From NCBI GenBank assembly GCA_001013295.1, contig LAZY01000025.1, positions 62,001 through 126,000 on the forward strand: 64,000 nucleotides of DNA. The letters run 5' to 3'. Under the pieces are notes generated by a model. It ran no database searches. It was not told where the DNA came from and saw only the letters and a list, made by a program, of their open reading frames with translations. Shown piece by piece: positions 53,356-62,980 of this stretch. The DNA comes from Chryseobacterium indologenes (GTDB lineage: Bacteria > Bacteroidota > Bacteroidia > Flavobacteriales > Weeksellaceae). Within the stretch, counting starts at the first letter, position 1, and the number at the start of each line of letters is the position of its first letter. Both the position numbers and the translations under genes were made by a program.

Positions 53356-56300
53356 CTATAGGGTTTCCTTATGCTTTTTACGATAGGCATAATGGAATAT
53401 AATTGGCAATACTGTAAAGGACAGCAACATACAGATGATTAGCCCGCCTACAATCATAATAGCCAAAGGCTTCTGAATTTCCGACCCCATACCGTTCGAC
53501 ATCGCAGCCGGAAGAAGTCCCATAGATCCCATCAGGGCAATCATCACCACCGGACGGATTCTACTTTTCACACCTTCTGCTATAGATTCTTTTAGAGACA
53601 TTCTGTTTTGCAGATTTTCCTTCATCACTCCTATCAGAACAATACCATCTATGGTCGCCACTCCAAAAAGAATAATGAATCCTATCCCGGCAGAAATTCC
53701 AAATATTGTCCCTGTAAACCATAGGGATAAGAATCCTCCGATAAATGCAAACGCCAATGTAATGGAAGAGATCAGCGTATCTTTTACATTCCCAAAGTTG
53801 AAATACAACAACATCAGAATAAGAACCAATGAAATGGGTACTACCATCGCTAGTTGTTTGGCTGCTCTCTCTTTGCTTTCAAATTCTCCTGCCCATGTCA
53901 TTTTATGGCTTTTCGGAAGTTTTACCTCTTTTTCTACTTTCTCTTTTGCTTCCTTGATTGTACTTCCCAGGTCACGGCCTTCAATATTAAATCCGACTCC
54001 GATATACCTGCTGTTTCCTTCCCGGTAAATAAATGACGGCCCGGTATGGTAATCAATAGTAGCAATTTCCTTCAAAGGAACTTTTTTATTATCCTGAGTA
54101 GGAATCAGAATATTGCCAATTTTTTCCGGAGTATCACGGTATTGTTTTTCAAATCTCAGCATCACATCAAACATCCTTTCTTCTTCATAGAACTTAGTCG
54201 CAGCCTGGCCACCGATGGTCATTTCGATCACGGCCTGAGCATCTGCTGTTGAAACACCGTATTTTGCCATTTTGGAATCATGAAGCTGTATTCTGAGCTC
54301 CGGAAGACCGATATTTTTAAATACATTCACATCTGAAATTCCCGGAACCGTTCTGATAGAATTGGCAACCTGATTGGCATAATTTTCAAGTTCAAACAGG
54401 TTATTTCCGAAAATCTTGATCACTAAAGGCGCTTTCACCCCGGCCACATATTCTTCAACGTTATCCTGTATTGGTTGGCTGAATCCAAAGTTGATACCCG
54501 GAAATTTTTCGAGAGAGGTTCTCATTTCTTCAAGAAGTTCTTCTTTGGAGATTTTTTTCTTCCATTCTTTTTCCGGCTTCAGCTGGATATTAAATTCGAT
54601 GTTGAAAAATCCAGTAGGATCGGTTCCGTCATTGGGACGACCGGTTTGGGTCATTACAAATTTTACTTCGTCATACTTCATTAGGATTTCTTTCATTTCC
54701 TTGGTTAGCCTTACGGATTCATCCAGATTGACACTGTTTGGAAGAGTTGCTCTTACGTAGATGGCACCTTCGTTTAATTTTGGCAGAAACTCAGATCCGT
54801 AATTGGAAAACCTCCATCCACAAATGGCCAGCAATGCAACAAAGCCAATGATAAATCCTTTTTTATGACGGTCACTGAATTCATAGATTCTGTAAATATT
54901 CACTCTGAAGAATCTTGAGATAAAATTCTCTTTTTCTTCTATATTTTTCGTCAGCAAAAGTTTACACATCGCCGGAACATACGTCAGACTCAGAATCAAT
55001 GATCCCAATAATGCATATCCTAAAGTAAATGCCAATGGAGAGAACATCTTGCCTTCAACTTTCTGGAATGAGAAGATCGGCATCAATGCTACAATCAGAA
55101 TCAATAATGCGAAGAAAATATAACTGGCCACACTTCCTGCACTTTTCTTAATAATCCCCAGTTTTGATATTTTATTGAATCTCCGCAGTCCAATTTTCTT
55201 TGCCTTAAGTTCGAGTGCGACAAATACATGTTCGACGATCACAAGTGTTCCTTCCAGCAACAATCCAAAATCCAAAGCTCCCATAGAAATCAGATTGGCC
55301 GGTAGCCCCTGAATTTTCAGCATAATAATTGCAAAAAGGAAAGCCAATGGTATAACGGACGCAACAATAAAGGTTGTTCTCCAGTTGTACAGGAAGATAA
55401 ATACAATAATCGAAACCAGAATAACTCCTTCTACCAGGTTTTTAGAAACCGTATTCACCGTAGTATTTACCAATTCCGTACGGTCAATAATCGGAACAAT
55501 CTGCACGTCACCCGGCAACTCACCTCCATTCAGCTGTTCTATTCTGTCTTTCAGCCTTGCGATTACTTCACTTGGGTTTTCGCCACGAAGCATGATCACA
55601 ATTCCTTCTACTACATCATTCTCTTTATTGTACCCTACCTGTCCTAATCTCGGCTTTGCCGAGACTTTTACTTCAGCAACATGTTTTACCAGAATAGGAG
55701 TTGAACCTTTGACTTCAATTTTGATGTTTTCAATATCATCTTTTTTCTCTAAAAGACCGATCCCCCGCACTACATAAGCCTGATCACCTTTTGCTACTAC
55801 ATCTCCGCCTACATTAATATTACTCTTCGAAACCGCTTCATACACATCCAGGGGGGAAAGGTCGTAGTTTTGTAATTCTGTAGGATTAATTTTTATTTCA
55901 TAAATTTTTTCTTCACCCCCAAAGCTTACCACATCTGCTACTCCGGGAACCGCCAAAAGCTCTCTTTCCACTACCCAATCCTGAATAGCTGTAACTTCTT
56001 TTATCGGTAATTTGCTTTTAATAATATACCGGTAGATCTCACCGGTAGCTCCGGACGGAGGTTCTATACTGTATTCTGCCCCACTGGGGAGATTTACATT
56101 ACCCAGTTTATTGGATGCATACTGCTGGGCATAAAAATCATTGACATGATCATCGAAGATCACGGTAACAACCGACAACCCGAATAGTGAGATGGATCTT
56201 ACCGACGTTTTATTCGGGATAGCATTCATCTCTTTAGAAATCGGTAAGGTGACAAATTTTTCAATTTCCTCAGCACTTCTCCCCGGCCATTGGGTAATCA

Positions 56301-56454
56301 CCCTTACTCTTGTGTTGGTAACATCCGGAAAAGCCTCAATAGGAGTATGCATATAGGAATAAATCCCTCCTGCCAGCAAAAGAAAAGTTCCTAAAAGAAC
56401 AATCAATGAGTTTTTTAACGAAAAGGAAACGATATTCTGTACAAATTTTCGCAT
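53356..56454 (-). CDS. heavy-metal RND efflux pump, CzcA/CusA family
   Basis: 1032 residues with 12 transmembrane helices and two large periplasmic loops. The inner-membrane proton-driven pump of a tripartite system. The helix-4 motif reads DFGLLLEGTLVIVEH: Asp395, Glu401 and Glu408 keep the 6- and 7-residue spacing of the CzcA residues D402/D408/E415, with Glu in place of the second Asp. This favours divalent cations (Zn, Co, Cd, Ni) over Cu/Ag, without proof. The start shares one base with the adaptor stop (TAATG). Confidence 0.92.
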   Translation of the reverse strand: MRKFVQNIVSFSLKNSLIVLLGTFLLLAGGIYSYMHTPIEAFPDVTNTRVRVITQWPGRSAEEIEKFVTLPISKEMNAIPNKTSVRSISLFGLSVVTVIFDDHVNDFYAQQYASNKLGNVNLPSGAEYSIEPPSGATGEIYRYIIKSKLPIKEVTAIQDWVVERELLAVPGVADVVSFGGEEKIYEIKINPTELQNYDLSPLDVYEAVSKSNINVGGDVVAKGDQAYVVRGIGLLEKKDDIENIKIEVKGSTPILVKHVAEVKVSAKPRLGQVGYNKENDVVEGIVIMLRGENPSEVIARLKDRIEQLNGGELPGDVQIVPIIDRTELVNTTVNTVSKNLVEGVILVSIIVFIFLYNWRTTFIVASVIPLAFLFAIIMLKIQGLPANLISMGALDFGLLLEGTLVIVEHVFVALELKAKKIGLRRFNKISKLGIIKKSAGSVASYIFFALLILIVALMPIFSFQKVEGKMFSPLAFTLGYALLGSLILSLTYVPAMCKLLLTKNIEEKENFISRFFRVNIYRIYEFSDRHKKGFIIGFVALLAICGWRFSNYGSEFLPKLNEGAIYVRATLPNSVNLDESVRLTKEMKEILMKYDEVKFVMTQTGRPNDGTDPTGFFNIEFNIQLKPEKEWKKKISKEELLEEMRTSLEKFPGINFGFSQPIQDNVEEYVAGVKAPLVIKIFGNNLFELENYANQVANSIRTVPGISDVNVFKNIGLPELRIQLHDSKMAKYGVSTADAQAVIEMTIGGQAATKFYEEERMFDVMLRFEKQYRDTPEKIGNILIPTQDNKKVPLKEIATIDYHTGPSFIYREGNSRYIGVGFNIEGRDLGSTIKEAKEKVEKEVKLPKSHKMTWAGEFESKERAAKQLAMVVPISLVLILMLLYFNFGNVKDTLISSITLAFAFIGGFLSLWFTGTIFGISAGIGFIILFGVATIDGIVLIGVMKENLQNRMSLKESIAEGVKSRIRPVVMIALMGSMGLLPAAMSNGMGSEIQKPLAIMIVGGLIICMLLSFTVLPIIFHYAYRKKHKETL

Positions 56455-57569
56455 TACTTGGTGGAGTTATTTAATTGATTTTTCAGGTTTTCATAGATCA
56501 ACAGTCCATTGGATGCAATTACCTGTTCACCTTGTTTTAAGCTTCCTTCTACATAAATATACCGGCTATTGGATGCAATTTCCGTTACCGGTCTTATCTC
56601 AAGTTCACAGTCTTTTTTATACACCACCACGTAGCTCTGATTATTGTCGAAGATCAAGGCTTTTACAGGAATAGCCAATGCTGTTTTATTCTGTGAATTA
56701 ATCGGCAAGACAACATCTGCCGACATTCCCGGTCTTAGCTTCATTCCGTTATTATCCATGATAATTTTAGCTTTCAGAACTCTTTCATTTTCATTAAAAA
56801 CCTGAGAAATCATATTGATCTTTCCGGAAAAACTGTCATCCGGATACGCTAAGGTCTTTACTACTACAGGCTGATCTACATAGACGTGTCTCATATTGGT
56901 TGCATAGACATTGGCCATTACCCACACCTTCTCCAGATTAGAAGTGGTAAAGAGCTGATCACCTCCCGCTGTAACTGGCATTCCTTTGGAAATATTCTTT
57001 GAAATCACATAGCCGTCTGCCGGAGCTTTGATCTGAATGGTATTACCCCCTGCTGAGTACAGTTGCATGTTCTTGTGTGTTTTGGAAATATTAGACTGCA
57101 GAATAGCCACTTCTGATCTGGCTTCCTGAAGATCTTTCTGAGAGGCAATATCATCTTTATACATCGCTTCTACAGAAGCCAGCTTCCTTTTTGCCACAGC
57201 CAGCTGAGCCTGTAAGGTCTGGGTATCATCCTGCATTTCGTTGACAGCTGTACTTTTCACACTCGCCAATGTCTGTCCTTTTTTCACATAATCTCCTAAA
57301 GAAAAATAAGTATCGATCACCACTCCATCTACAAGACTTACAAAGGGTACAGTTTTGTCTGAGTTACTTTCCACTTCTCCGGTAAGTGTGATACTTTCTT
57401 CTATGGGAAGCATTTCTGCTTTTACCAGTTTAATATCTTTTTTAAGCTCTTTACTGATGCAATAACCTTTTTCCGCTTCTTTATTTTCTTTTTTTCCGGC
57501 ACAGCCAGTAAAGGCTACCAAGGCAGACAGATAAACTACTGCAATGTATCGGGTAGTATTTTTGTTCAT
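56454..57569 (-). CDS. RND periplasmic adaptor, CzcB/CusB type
   Basis: 371 residues with a lipobox-like signal sequence (VAFTGC, Cys23), so it is probably a lipoprotein anchored in the inner membrane. It has the biotinyl-lipoyl-like halves (VDGVVIDTYFSLGDYVKKGQ; IKAPADGYVISKNISKGMPV), a helical hairpin between them, and a beta-barrel domain. It links the pump to the outer-membrane channel. 3 nt separate it from the TolC gene. Confidence 0.9.
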   Translation of the reverse strand: MNKNTTRYIAVVYLSALVAFTGCAGKKENKEAEKGYCISKELKKDIKLVKAEMLPIEESITLTGEVESNSDKTVPFVSLVDGVVIDTYFSLGDYVKKGQTLASVKSTAVNEMQDDTQTLQAQLAVAKRKLASVEAMYKDDIASQKDLQEARSEVAILQSNISKTHKNMQLYSAGGNTIQIKAPADGYVISKNISKGMPVTAGGDQLFTTSNLEKVWVMANVYATNMRHVYVDQPVVVKTLAYPDDSFSGKINMISQVFNENERVLKAKIIMDNNGMKLRPGMSADVVLPINSQNKTALAIPVKALIFDNNQSYVVVYKKDCELEIRPVTEIASNSRYIYVEGSLKQGEQVIASNGLLIYENLKNQLNNSTK

Positions 57570-57572
57570 ATC

Positions 57573-58847
57573 TTATAAGTCTTGTCCTACAACATACTGC
57601 AGGTTTTCGTAGTATTGATTGAGTTCTTTTTTCGTATCCAGTATGATCATTTTATTGCCAATGTAGGCTTCAAGAAAATCCATATACTCCAGCATGCTTA
57701 TGTTTCTCAGTCTGAAATTCTTTTCGTGGCTTACCAACAGACCATCCAGTGTTGATTCGTAATGTTCATCTATCTCTTCAGACACCTTTTGGGTTCGGAT
57801 ATAGTTTCTGAAAACGGAGACAATTTCATTCTCAGACTTCAGCATATTTTTGCGGGTTTCAAGCTTGCTTTTTTCAATCTCAAGTTTTGCCTCCTGAATA
57901 TTTCCTTTATTCCGGTCGAAAATGGGAAGGTCAACGGCAACTCCCAATCCAATAAAATCTTTCATGATATTCCCACCTCTGTCATACCCTATAGATACTG
58001 CAACATCCGGAGTTTTCATTGCATTTTGAATTTCAAGATTCTTAGCCGCATGTTTCTCTTTGTTTTTTGAGATCAATATATCCGGGCGGTTTTCCTTCGC
58101 CTTTTCCATCCATTGCATAATCTCTAATTCTGAAAGTTGTTTTTCCGGTATGGTAAATGAATCTCCTATCACCAGATAAGTGTTTGACGGAAGCATCAGC
58201 AAAGCTTTCAGTTCTACCTGCTGGTCTTCAATTTCCTGTTTTAATGAAACCAGTTTCTTTTTGAACTCTATTTCCTGCGCCTTTAAGCGGACATATTCTG
58301 CTTTGCTGATATTTCCAAGGTTCAATTGGTTCTGATAAGATTTTGTTAACTTCTCAATGGAAGAGATCTGTCCCTGATAGATTTTCTGCTGCTCCTGATT
58401 GTACAGGATGTCAGTCATCGTATTTCGTAAAGTTTTTTTGAGCTCTCGCAGTACTTCCTGCAATTCATATTTCTCTCCTTCTACTTCTATTTTTTGCAGT
58501 TCGATATTTTTTCTTCGTTTACCTGCTGTCTGGATTACCTGTTCGATCTCCGCAGAAATCTGGGTATTCTTGCCCCAGTTTCCGATCAGTGCCGGCTGCT
58601 CTTCAATATCATAGGTTCTCCATAGGTTGACTTCACTGATGCTCAACTTCGGGTTAGGCCAGTATTTCGCTTGAACAGCTCTTGCTTCGGCTTGCGAAAT
58701 TTCCAGTTTCTGAGCAATGAGGTCAAGGTTTTTAGCAAGAAAAATAGTCTCGGCTTCTTTTCTGTCAATTTTCAGGGTATCTGAAATCTGCGCAGAAAAG
58801 AAACTGAAACAATGAATATAAAATAGGGTAAAAAATAGCTTCTTCAA
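57573..58847 (-). CDS. TolC-family outer-membrane channel, CzcC/CusC type
   Basis: 424 residues with long coiled helices and two OEP repeats. The start is a TTG at 58847: it gives a proper signal peptide (KKLFFTLFYIHCFSFFSAQ), and there is no in-frame ATG before about residue 140. The exit duct of the metal efflux complex, first gene of the operon; a -7 element TAATTTTG lies at 58904-58911 on the minus strand. Confidence 0.9.
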   Translation of the reverse strand: MKKLFFTLFYIHCFSFFSAQISDTLKIDRKEAETIFLAKNLDLIAQKLEISQAEARAVQAKYWPNPKLSISEVNLWRTYDIEEQPALIGNWGKNTQISAEIEQVIQTAGKRRKNIELQKIEVEGEKYELQEVLRELKKTLRNTMTDILYNQEQQKIYQGQISSIEKLTKSYQNQLNLGNISKAEYVRLKAQEIEFKKKLVSLKQEIEDQQVELKALLMLPSNTYLVIGDSFTIPEKQLSELEIMQWMEKAKENRPDILISKNKEKHAAKNLEIQNAMKTPDVAVSIGYDRGGNIMKDFIGLGVAVDLPIFDRNKGNIQEAKLEIEKSKLETRKNMLKSENEIVSVFRNYIRTQKVSEEIDEHYESTLDGLLVSHEKNFRLRNISMLEYMDFLEAYIGNKMIILDTKKELNQYYENLQYVVGQDL

Positions 58848-59204
58848 GGTCTCTTATTTTAAGACCACAAAGCTATTTGTCTAATATTAGAGGGAATTTT
58901 AAACAAAATTAAAATTCGGTTAGTTCAACATTAGAGTTTGATTAGAATGGGGGTTTATTACAGAAAGCTAAATTGTAATCGGTATGTTTTGGCTAAAGCC
59001 GAAAGATTTTGAGTGTATTCTATGAGCAGGTTAAAACCTGTTTTTATTGAATTTTAACACGAATTGCACGAATGTTATTCACAAATAACACAATTTCATA
59101 CTACCCGCTATGTGAAAAAATTATCTAGAAATACCCGTGAAATTTTCAGGAAGTTGATGACAATTCAATTAGCTTTAGCCAAAACTTACAAAAAAGTATT
59201 TGGC
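58848..59204. other. 357-nt intergenic region
   Basis: Holds the efflux operon promoter (-7 element at 58904-58911), a 10-bp palindrome CTAATATTAG (58881-58890) just downstream of it, and the repeat at 58987-59184. No gene is supported. Confidence 0.65.
58987..59184. repeat. MITE-like element with 13-nt inverted ends
   Basis: TTTTGGCTAAAGC (58987-58999) is the exact reverse complement of 59172-59184. Inside lie a palindrome CAGGTT-AA-AACCTG and a stretch with CACGAATTGCACGAATG. The element is 198 nt with no coding capacity, and sits between two operons. No target duplication is obvious. Confidence 0.55.
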
Positions 59205-60566
59205 TTAAACATGTTCAGGAAATACAAGCAAAACGTCTGTCCCCTCATTTATTTTAGAATCAATTTTCATGATAATCTGATGATGATCAAAAATACTTTT
59301 TGACAATGATAGGCCAATTCCGCTTCCTTTTATAGCATCTACATTTTTCCCTCTGTAGAACGTATCTGAAATTTTAACAAGATCATCCGGAGGAATTCCT
59401 CTTCCTTCGTCTTTTACTTCTATAGATAATCGGTTTTCTTTTTCTGACAGGGTGATTACGACAGGTTTATCATAAGAATATTTAATTGCATTTTCTACAA
59501 TATTATATAATGCCAGATACAGGAGCGTCTCATTTCCGGGAAATTCTAAAAGAGCTGGCCGGGTAACCTGAAGCTGTATTTTTATCGTTGAGTGTTTTTC
59601 TTTTGCTTTAGGTTCCAGTTTTTCATAAATCTTCCAGATGAGTTCATCCACTCTCATTTGTTTGTGGGAAGACTCCAGTTTGGTCATCCCGGACATCAGC
59701 AGAAGATTGTTGAGGATATTCTCAATTTCATACACATTTTCCAGTGAATCTTTTGCGACTTCCCGGTATTCTTCAGGCGTCCTGTCCTTTTGGGCAAAAA
59801 CCTCAAGATTTCCGGAGATGGCCGCCAAAGGAGTTTTAAATTCATGGGAAACATAATTGATAAAGTTCTGCTGCAGCAAAACATTTTCAGAGATCCTTCC
59901 CAATAATTTATTATAAGACCTGATCAGTTCTTCGATCTCATCATTGGTATTGGTTGAAGTAATAGCCGTAGAAATATTGTTGTAATCAACAGTGTTGATT
60001 CTTTTCACCACATTGGATATGGGTTTATACACAATATTGGAAAGATACCTGCTCAGGAAATAAATAGCCAGCAATCCCAGCACAAGAACAGAAAGCATGA
60101 TAATGGAAAGTCTCAGGATCTGTGACTGAAAAGAATCATTAGGAGATTTTACAAAAACGACAAAGTCTCCCTGATTATCCGGATAAAAAATCCCATAGTA
60201 AAACTGATTATCAGACATGAACTGTACTCCTTTATTATTTCTGGCCGTTTGTAAGTGAGAAAGTTTTATATTTTCATCTTTCAGGTTTTGCCCAAAGGTT
60301 ACCTTATTGTTCTGATTGTAAACAGCTACCCTGTTGTTCTGAATAAGGTGATTGTATTCTTTTTTAATCTGTGCATGTCTGTCTTTCGGAAGCTCGTCTT
60401 TTTCAAGATAATAAATGGCAGAAATAAGCGCCGTATTTCTCAGCTTTTCAAAATAAAAAATCTTGGTACTGTCATAGTAGGCAAAGAATATCACCGCAGA
60501 TGTGATGATAGAAACGATGCCGAATGAAAGGCTTGAGATCAGAGTAAACCTGCTTCTGAGAGTCAT
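59205..60566 (-). CDS. sensor histidine kinase, HAMP/HisKA type
   Basis: 453 residues: helix 1 (about 8-30), a periplasmic domain of about 120 residues, helix 2 (about 152-172), HAMP linker, HisKA with phospho-His241 (NYVSHEFKTPLAAISGN), and an ATPase domain (NAIKYSYD, DEGRGIPPDDL, GSGIGLSLSK). Partner of the OmpR-type regulator 2 nt upstream. Its location after a metal efflux operon on the same strand suggests metal sensing, but a promoter-length gap and repeat separate them. Confidence 0.92.
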   Translation of the reverse strand: MTLRSRFTLISSLSFGIVSIITSAVIFFAYYDSTKIFYFEKLRNTALISAIYYLEKDELPKDRHAQIKKEYNHLIQNNRVAVYNQNNKVTFGQNLKDENIKLSHLQTARNNKGVQFMSDNQFYYGIFYPDNQGDFVVFVKSPNDSFQSQILRLSIIMLSVLVLGLLAIYFLSRYLSNIVYKPISNVVKRINTVDYNNISTAITSTNTNDEIEELIRSYNKLLGRISENVLLQQNFINYVSHEFKTPLAAISGNLEVFAQKDRTPEEYREVAKDSLENVYEIENILNNLLLMSGMTKLESSHKQMRVDELIWKIYEKLEPKAKEKHSTIKIQLQVTRPALLEFPGNETLLYLALYNIVENAIKYSYDKPVVITLSEKENRLSIEVKDEGRGIPPDDLVKISDTFYRGKNVDAIKGSGIGLSLSKSIFDHHQIIMKIDSKINEGTDVLLVFPEHV

Positions 60567-60568
60567 TT

Positions 60569-61243
60569 TCAGTCTTTAATTAAATATCCTGTCCCCTTTA
60601 CCGTATGAATATATTTTTGTTCGGTTTCATCAATCTTATTGCGGACATAGGAAATATACACATCCACTACATTCGTAGTATTGTCGAAATCGATTCCCCA
60701 GACCTTGTGTAAGATCTGTGTTCTGCTCAGTACTTTATTTTTATTTTCCATAAGGAAAGTAAAAAGCTTGTATTCTGTAGGAGAAAATTCAATTTCCTTA
60801 TCATTTTGAGTGACTTTATGAAGATCCGTATCAATGACAATATTACCGCATGACAAATATTGATCTTCTTTTTGATAGCTCAGTTTGTTTCGTCTTGTTA
60901 ATGCTTTGATCCTTGAGATCAGTTCCTCAAAGTGAAATGGTTTCGACAGATAATCATCGGCACCCAGATCCAGCATTTTAATTTTATCATCAGGACTGTT
61001 CAGGGCACTCAAAACCAATATCGGTGTATAATTTCCTTTAAAACGGATGATCTGGGTAAGCTGCATTCCATCCAGTCCCGGAAGCATAATGTCCATTAAG
61101 ATAATATCAAAATCATAGGTATGGAGAAGTTCTCTTGCCTTTTCTCCCGAATCAACCAGCGTCGTGTTGTATCCGGCTTCGGAAAGTCCCTTCACCAGAA
61201 AATTACTGATCCTCTGATCATCTTCTACCAACAAAATATTCAT
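60569..61243 (-). CDS. response regulator, OmpR/PhoB family
   Basis: 224 residues. Receiver domain with phospho-Asp51 (DFDIILMDIMLPGLDG) and the switch Lys in DYLSKPFHFEEL; winged-helix domain (about 125-222) with FSPTEYKLFTFLMENKNKVL and VVDVYISYVRNKID. A CusR/CzcR-like regulator of the adjacent efflux operon is plausible by position. Confidence 0.92.
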   Translation of the reverse strand: MNILLVEDDQRISNFLVKGLSEAGYNTTLVDSGEKARELLHTYDFDIILMDIMLPGLDGMQLTQIIRFKGNYTPILVLSALNSPDDKIKMLDLGADDYLSKPFHFEELISRIKALTRRNKLSYQKEDQYLSCGNIVIDTDLHKVTQNDKEIEFSPTEYKLFTFLMENKNKVLSRTQILHKVWGIDFDNTTNVVDVYISYVRNKIDETEQKYIHTVKGTGYLIKD

Positions 61244-61297
61244 ATTCTTCTGAAATTTCGTATAAATATAAGTAATCTAATTAAGAAAGGAAGCTGG

Positions 61298-61448
61298 AGG
61301 CTGGAAGAGAGGGGGAATAGAATTTAATAAAGTAATTCTTTCCCAATATTATTCACTTTTTAAAAGCATTGAAATTAATTTTAAGAAAATAGTCCGTTCT
61401 TACCTGCCCGGAAATAACTTCCAACATCCTTCTTCCTTCTTCCAGCCT
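61298..61448. repeat. intergenic segment with 11-nt inverted ends
   Basis: AGGCTGGAAGA (61298-61308) is the exact reverse complement of 61438-61448. Purine-rich on one side, pyrimidine-rich on the other. It fills most of the gap between the regulator gene and rmuC and could be a short repeat element or a transcript structure. Confidence 0.4.
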
Positions 61449-61467
61449 TTTTTCATAATTTTGAAAG

Positions 61468-62961
61468 ATGGAGATGATATATTTACTTATCGGATGTATG
61501 GCCGGCGGAATATTGGGAGCCGTTATTTTATACTTTGCACTTAAGTCATCAATGGTTTCAAGAAGTTCTTATGATGAATTGAATGCTCTTTTTATAAGAA
61601 ACAAATCTGATTTTGAAAATTCAAATCTGAAGATCCAGGACCTTCAGGAAAATATCAACAGAGAAAAAGAATCCAATACCCTACAGCAGGATTTACTGGA
61701 TGATCTCAAAAATGAGTTTTCAAAAATATCAGCCGAACATGCTTCATTGAATACTCAGTTTCAGGAATTAAAACAAATCAGTACCAGACAAAGCTCCCAG
61801 ATTGACACCCATATCATTGAAAAACAGGTTCTTTATGCTAAAAACTCTGAACTTTCAGCAAAAAACGAAAGTCTCCAGAAATCTTTAGACACCCAAAAGG
61901 AAGAAATTCTCAAAATACAGGAAGAATCAAAACTTCAGTTTGAAAATCTGGCTAATAAAATCCTTGAGGAAAAAACGGAAAAGTTTACCACTTTAAATCA
62001 GAATAACCTAAAAAATATCCTCGATCCGTTCCAGGAGAAAATTGCAGATCTGAAAAATAAAGTCAATGAAGCCTACGAAAAGGAAAATAAAGAACGTTTT
62101 TCTCTGGCCGAAAAGGTAAAGGAACTTGCTGAACTCAACCAACAGATCTCCGATGATGCCAAAAAACTCACCCGAGCTTTAAAAGGGGAAAGTAAAACCC
62201 AGGGAAACTGGGGGGAAATGATTCTTGAAAGTATCCTTGAAAAATCCGGTCTGGTAAAAGGAAGGGAATATTTTCTGGAACACGAACTTCGTGATGAAGA
62301 TAACAATGCTTTGTTCTCTGAGTTTTCCGGAAAAAAAATGCGCCCGGATGCTGTTATAAAATATCCTGACGAAAGAAATGTGATCATCGATTCTAAAGTA
62401 TCTTTAACCGCTTTTACAGATCTTGTGGATGAAAATGATCCTGATGTTTATGCAATAAAGCTCAATCAACATCTCGGATCTATCAAGAACCACATTACAC
62501 AGCTTAGCCAGAAAGCGTATGATGATTACGGAAAATCACTAGATTTTGTGATGATGTTTATTCCTAGTGAACCGGCCTATATTGCCGCCATGCAGGCAGA
62601 CACCAATCTTTGGAACTTTGCTTATGAAAAAAGAATTCTGTTGCTTAATCCAAGTAATCTGATTACTTCCCTGAAGCTGATTGCTGATCTGTGGAAGCGA
62701 GAATATCAGAACAGAAATTCTATGGAAATTGCGGATAGAGGGGCAAAACTTTATGATAAGTTTGTAAGTTTTGTGGAAAATCTGGAAAAGGTAGGACGAA
62801 ATCTTGACCAGGCCAAAAATGTCTATAATGATGCGTACAAACAGCTTCATACCGGAAATGATAATCTCGTGATCCAGACTCAAAAGCTGAAATCTCTGGG
62901 AATAAAAAATAAAAAGGATTTGCCACAAAGCCTTATTGATAATAGTAATCTCATTGAATAA
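61468..62961 (+). CDS. rmuC: DNA recombination protein RmuC
   Basis: 497 residues. An N-terminal transmembrane helix (about 3-25), a long coiled coil (about 35-230), and the nuclease-like RmuC domain with TQGNWGEMILESILEKSGLV, RPDAVIKYPDERNVIIDSKV and VMMFIPSEPAYIAAMQ. RmuC limits inversions at short inverted repeats in E. coli; the domain resembles restriction endonuclease folds. Confidence 0.93.
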   Translation: MEMIYLLIGCMAGGILGAVILYFALKSSMVSRSSYDELNALFIRNKSDFENSNLKIQDLQENINREKESNTLQQDLLDDLKNEFSKISAEHASLNTQFQELKQISTRQSSQIDTHIIEKQVLYAKNSELSAKNESLQKSLDTQKEEILKIQEESKLQFENLANKILEEKTEKFTTLNQNNLKNILDPFQEKIADLKNKVNEAYEKENKERFSLAEKVKELAELNQQISDDAKKLTRALKGESKTQGNWGEMILESILEKSGLVKGREYFLEHELRDEDNNALFSEFSGKKMRPDAVIKYPDERNVIIDSKVSLTAFTDLVDENDPDVYAIKLNQHLGSIKNHITQLSQKAYDDYGKSLDFVMMFIPSEPAYIAAMQADTNLWNFAYEKRILLLNPSNLITSLKLIADLWKREYQNRNSMEIADRGAKLYDKFVSFVENLEKVGRNLDQAKNVYNDAYKQLHTGNDNLVIQTQKLKSLGIKNKKDLPQSLIDNSNLIE

Positions 62962-62980
62962 AATTTCATAAATAATCAGT

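Noticed and set aside
59064-59303. Plus-strand open frame of 79 codons beside the kinase gene
   Set aside because: It runs through the inverted-repeat element and antisense into the end of the kinase gene, has atypical composition and no recognisable features.
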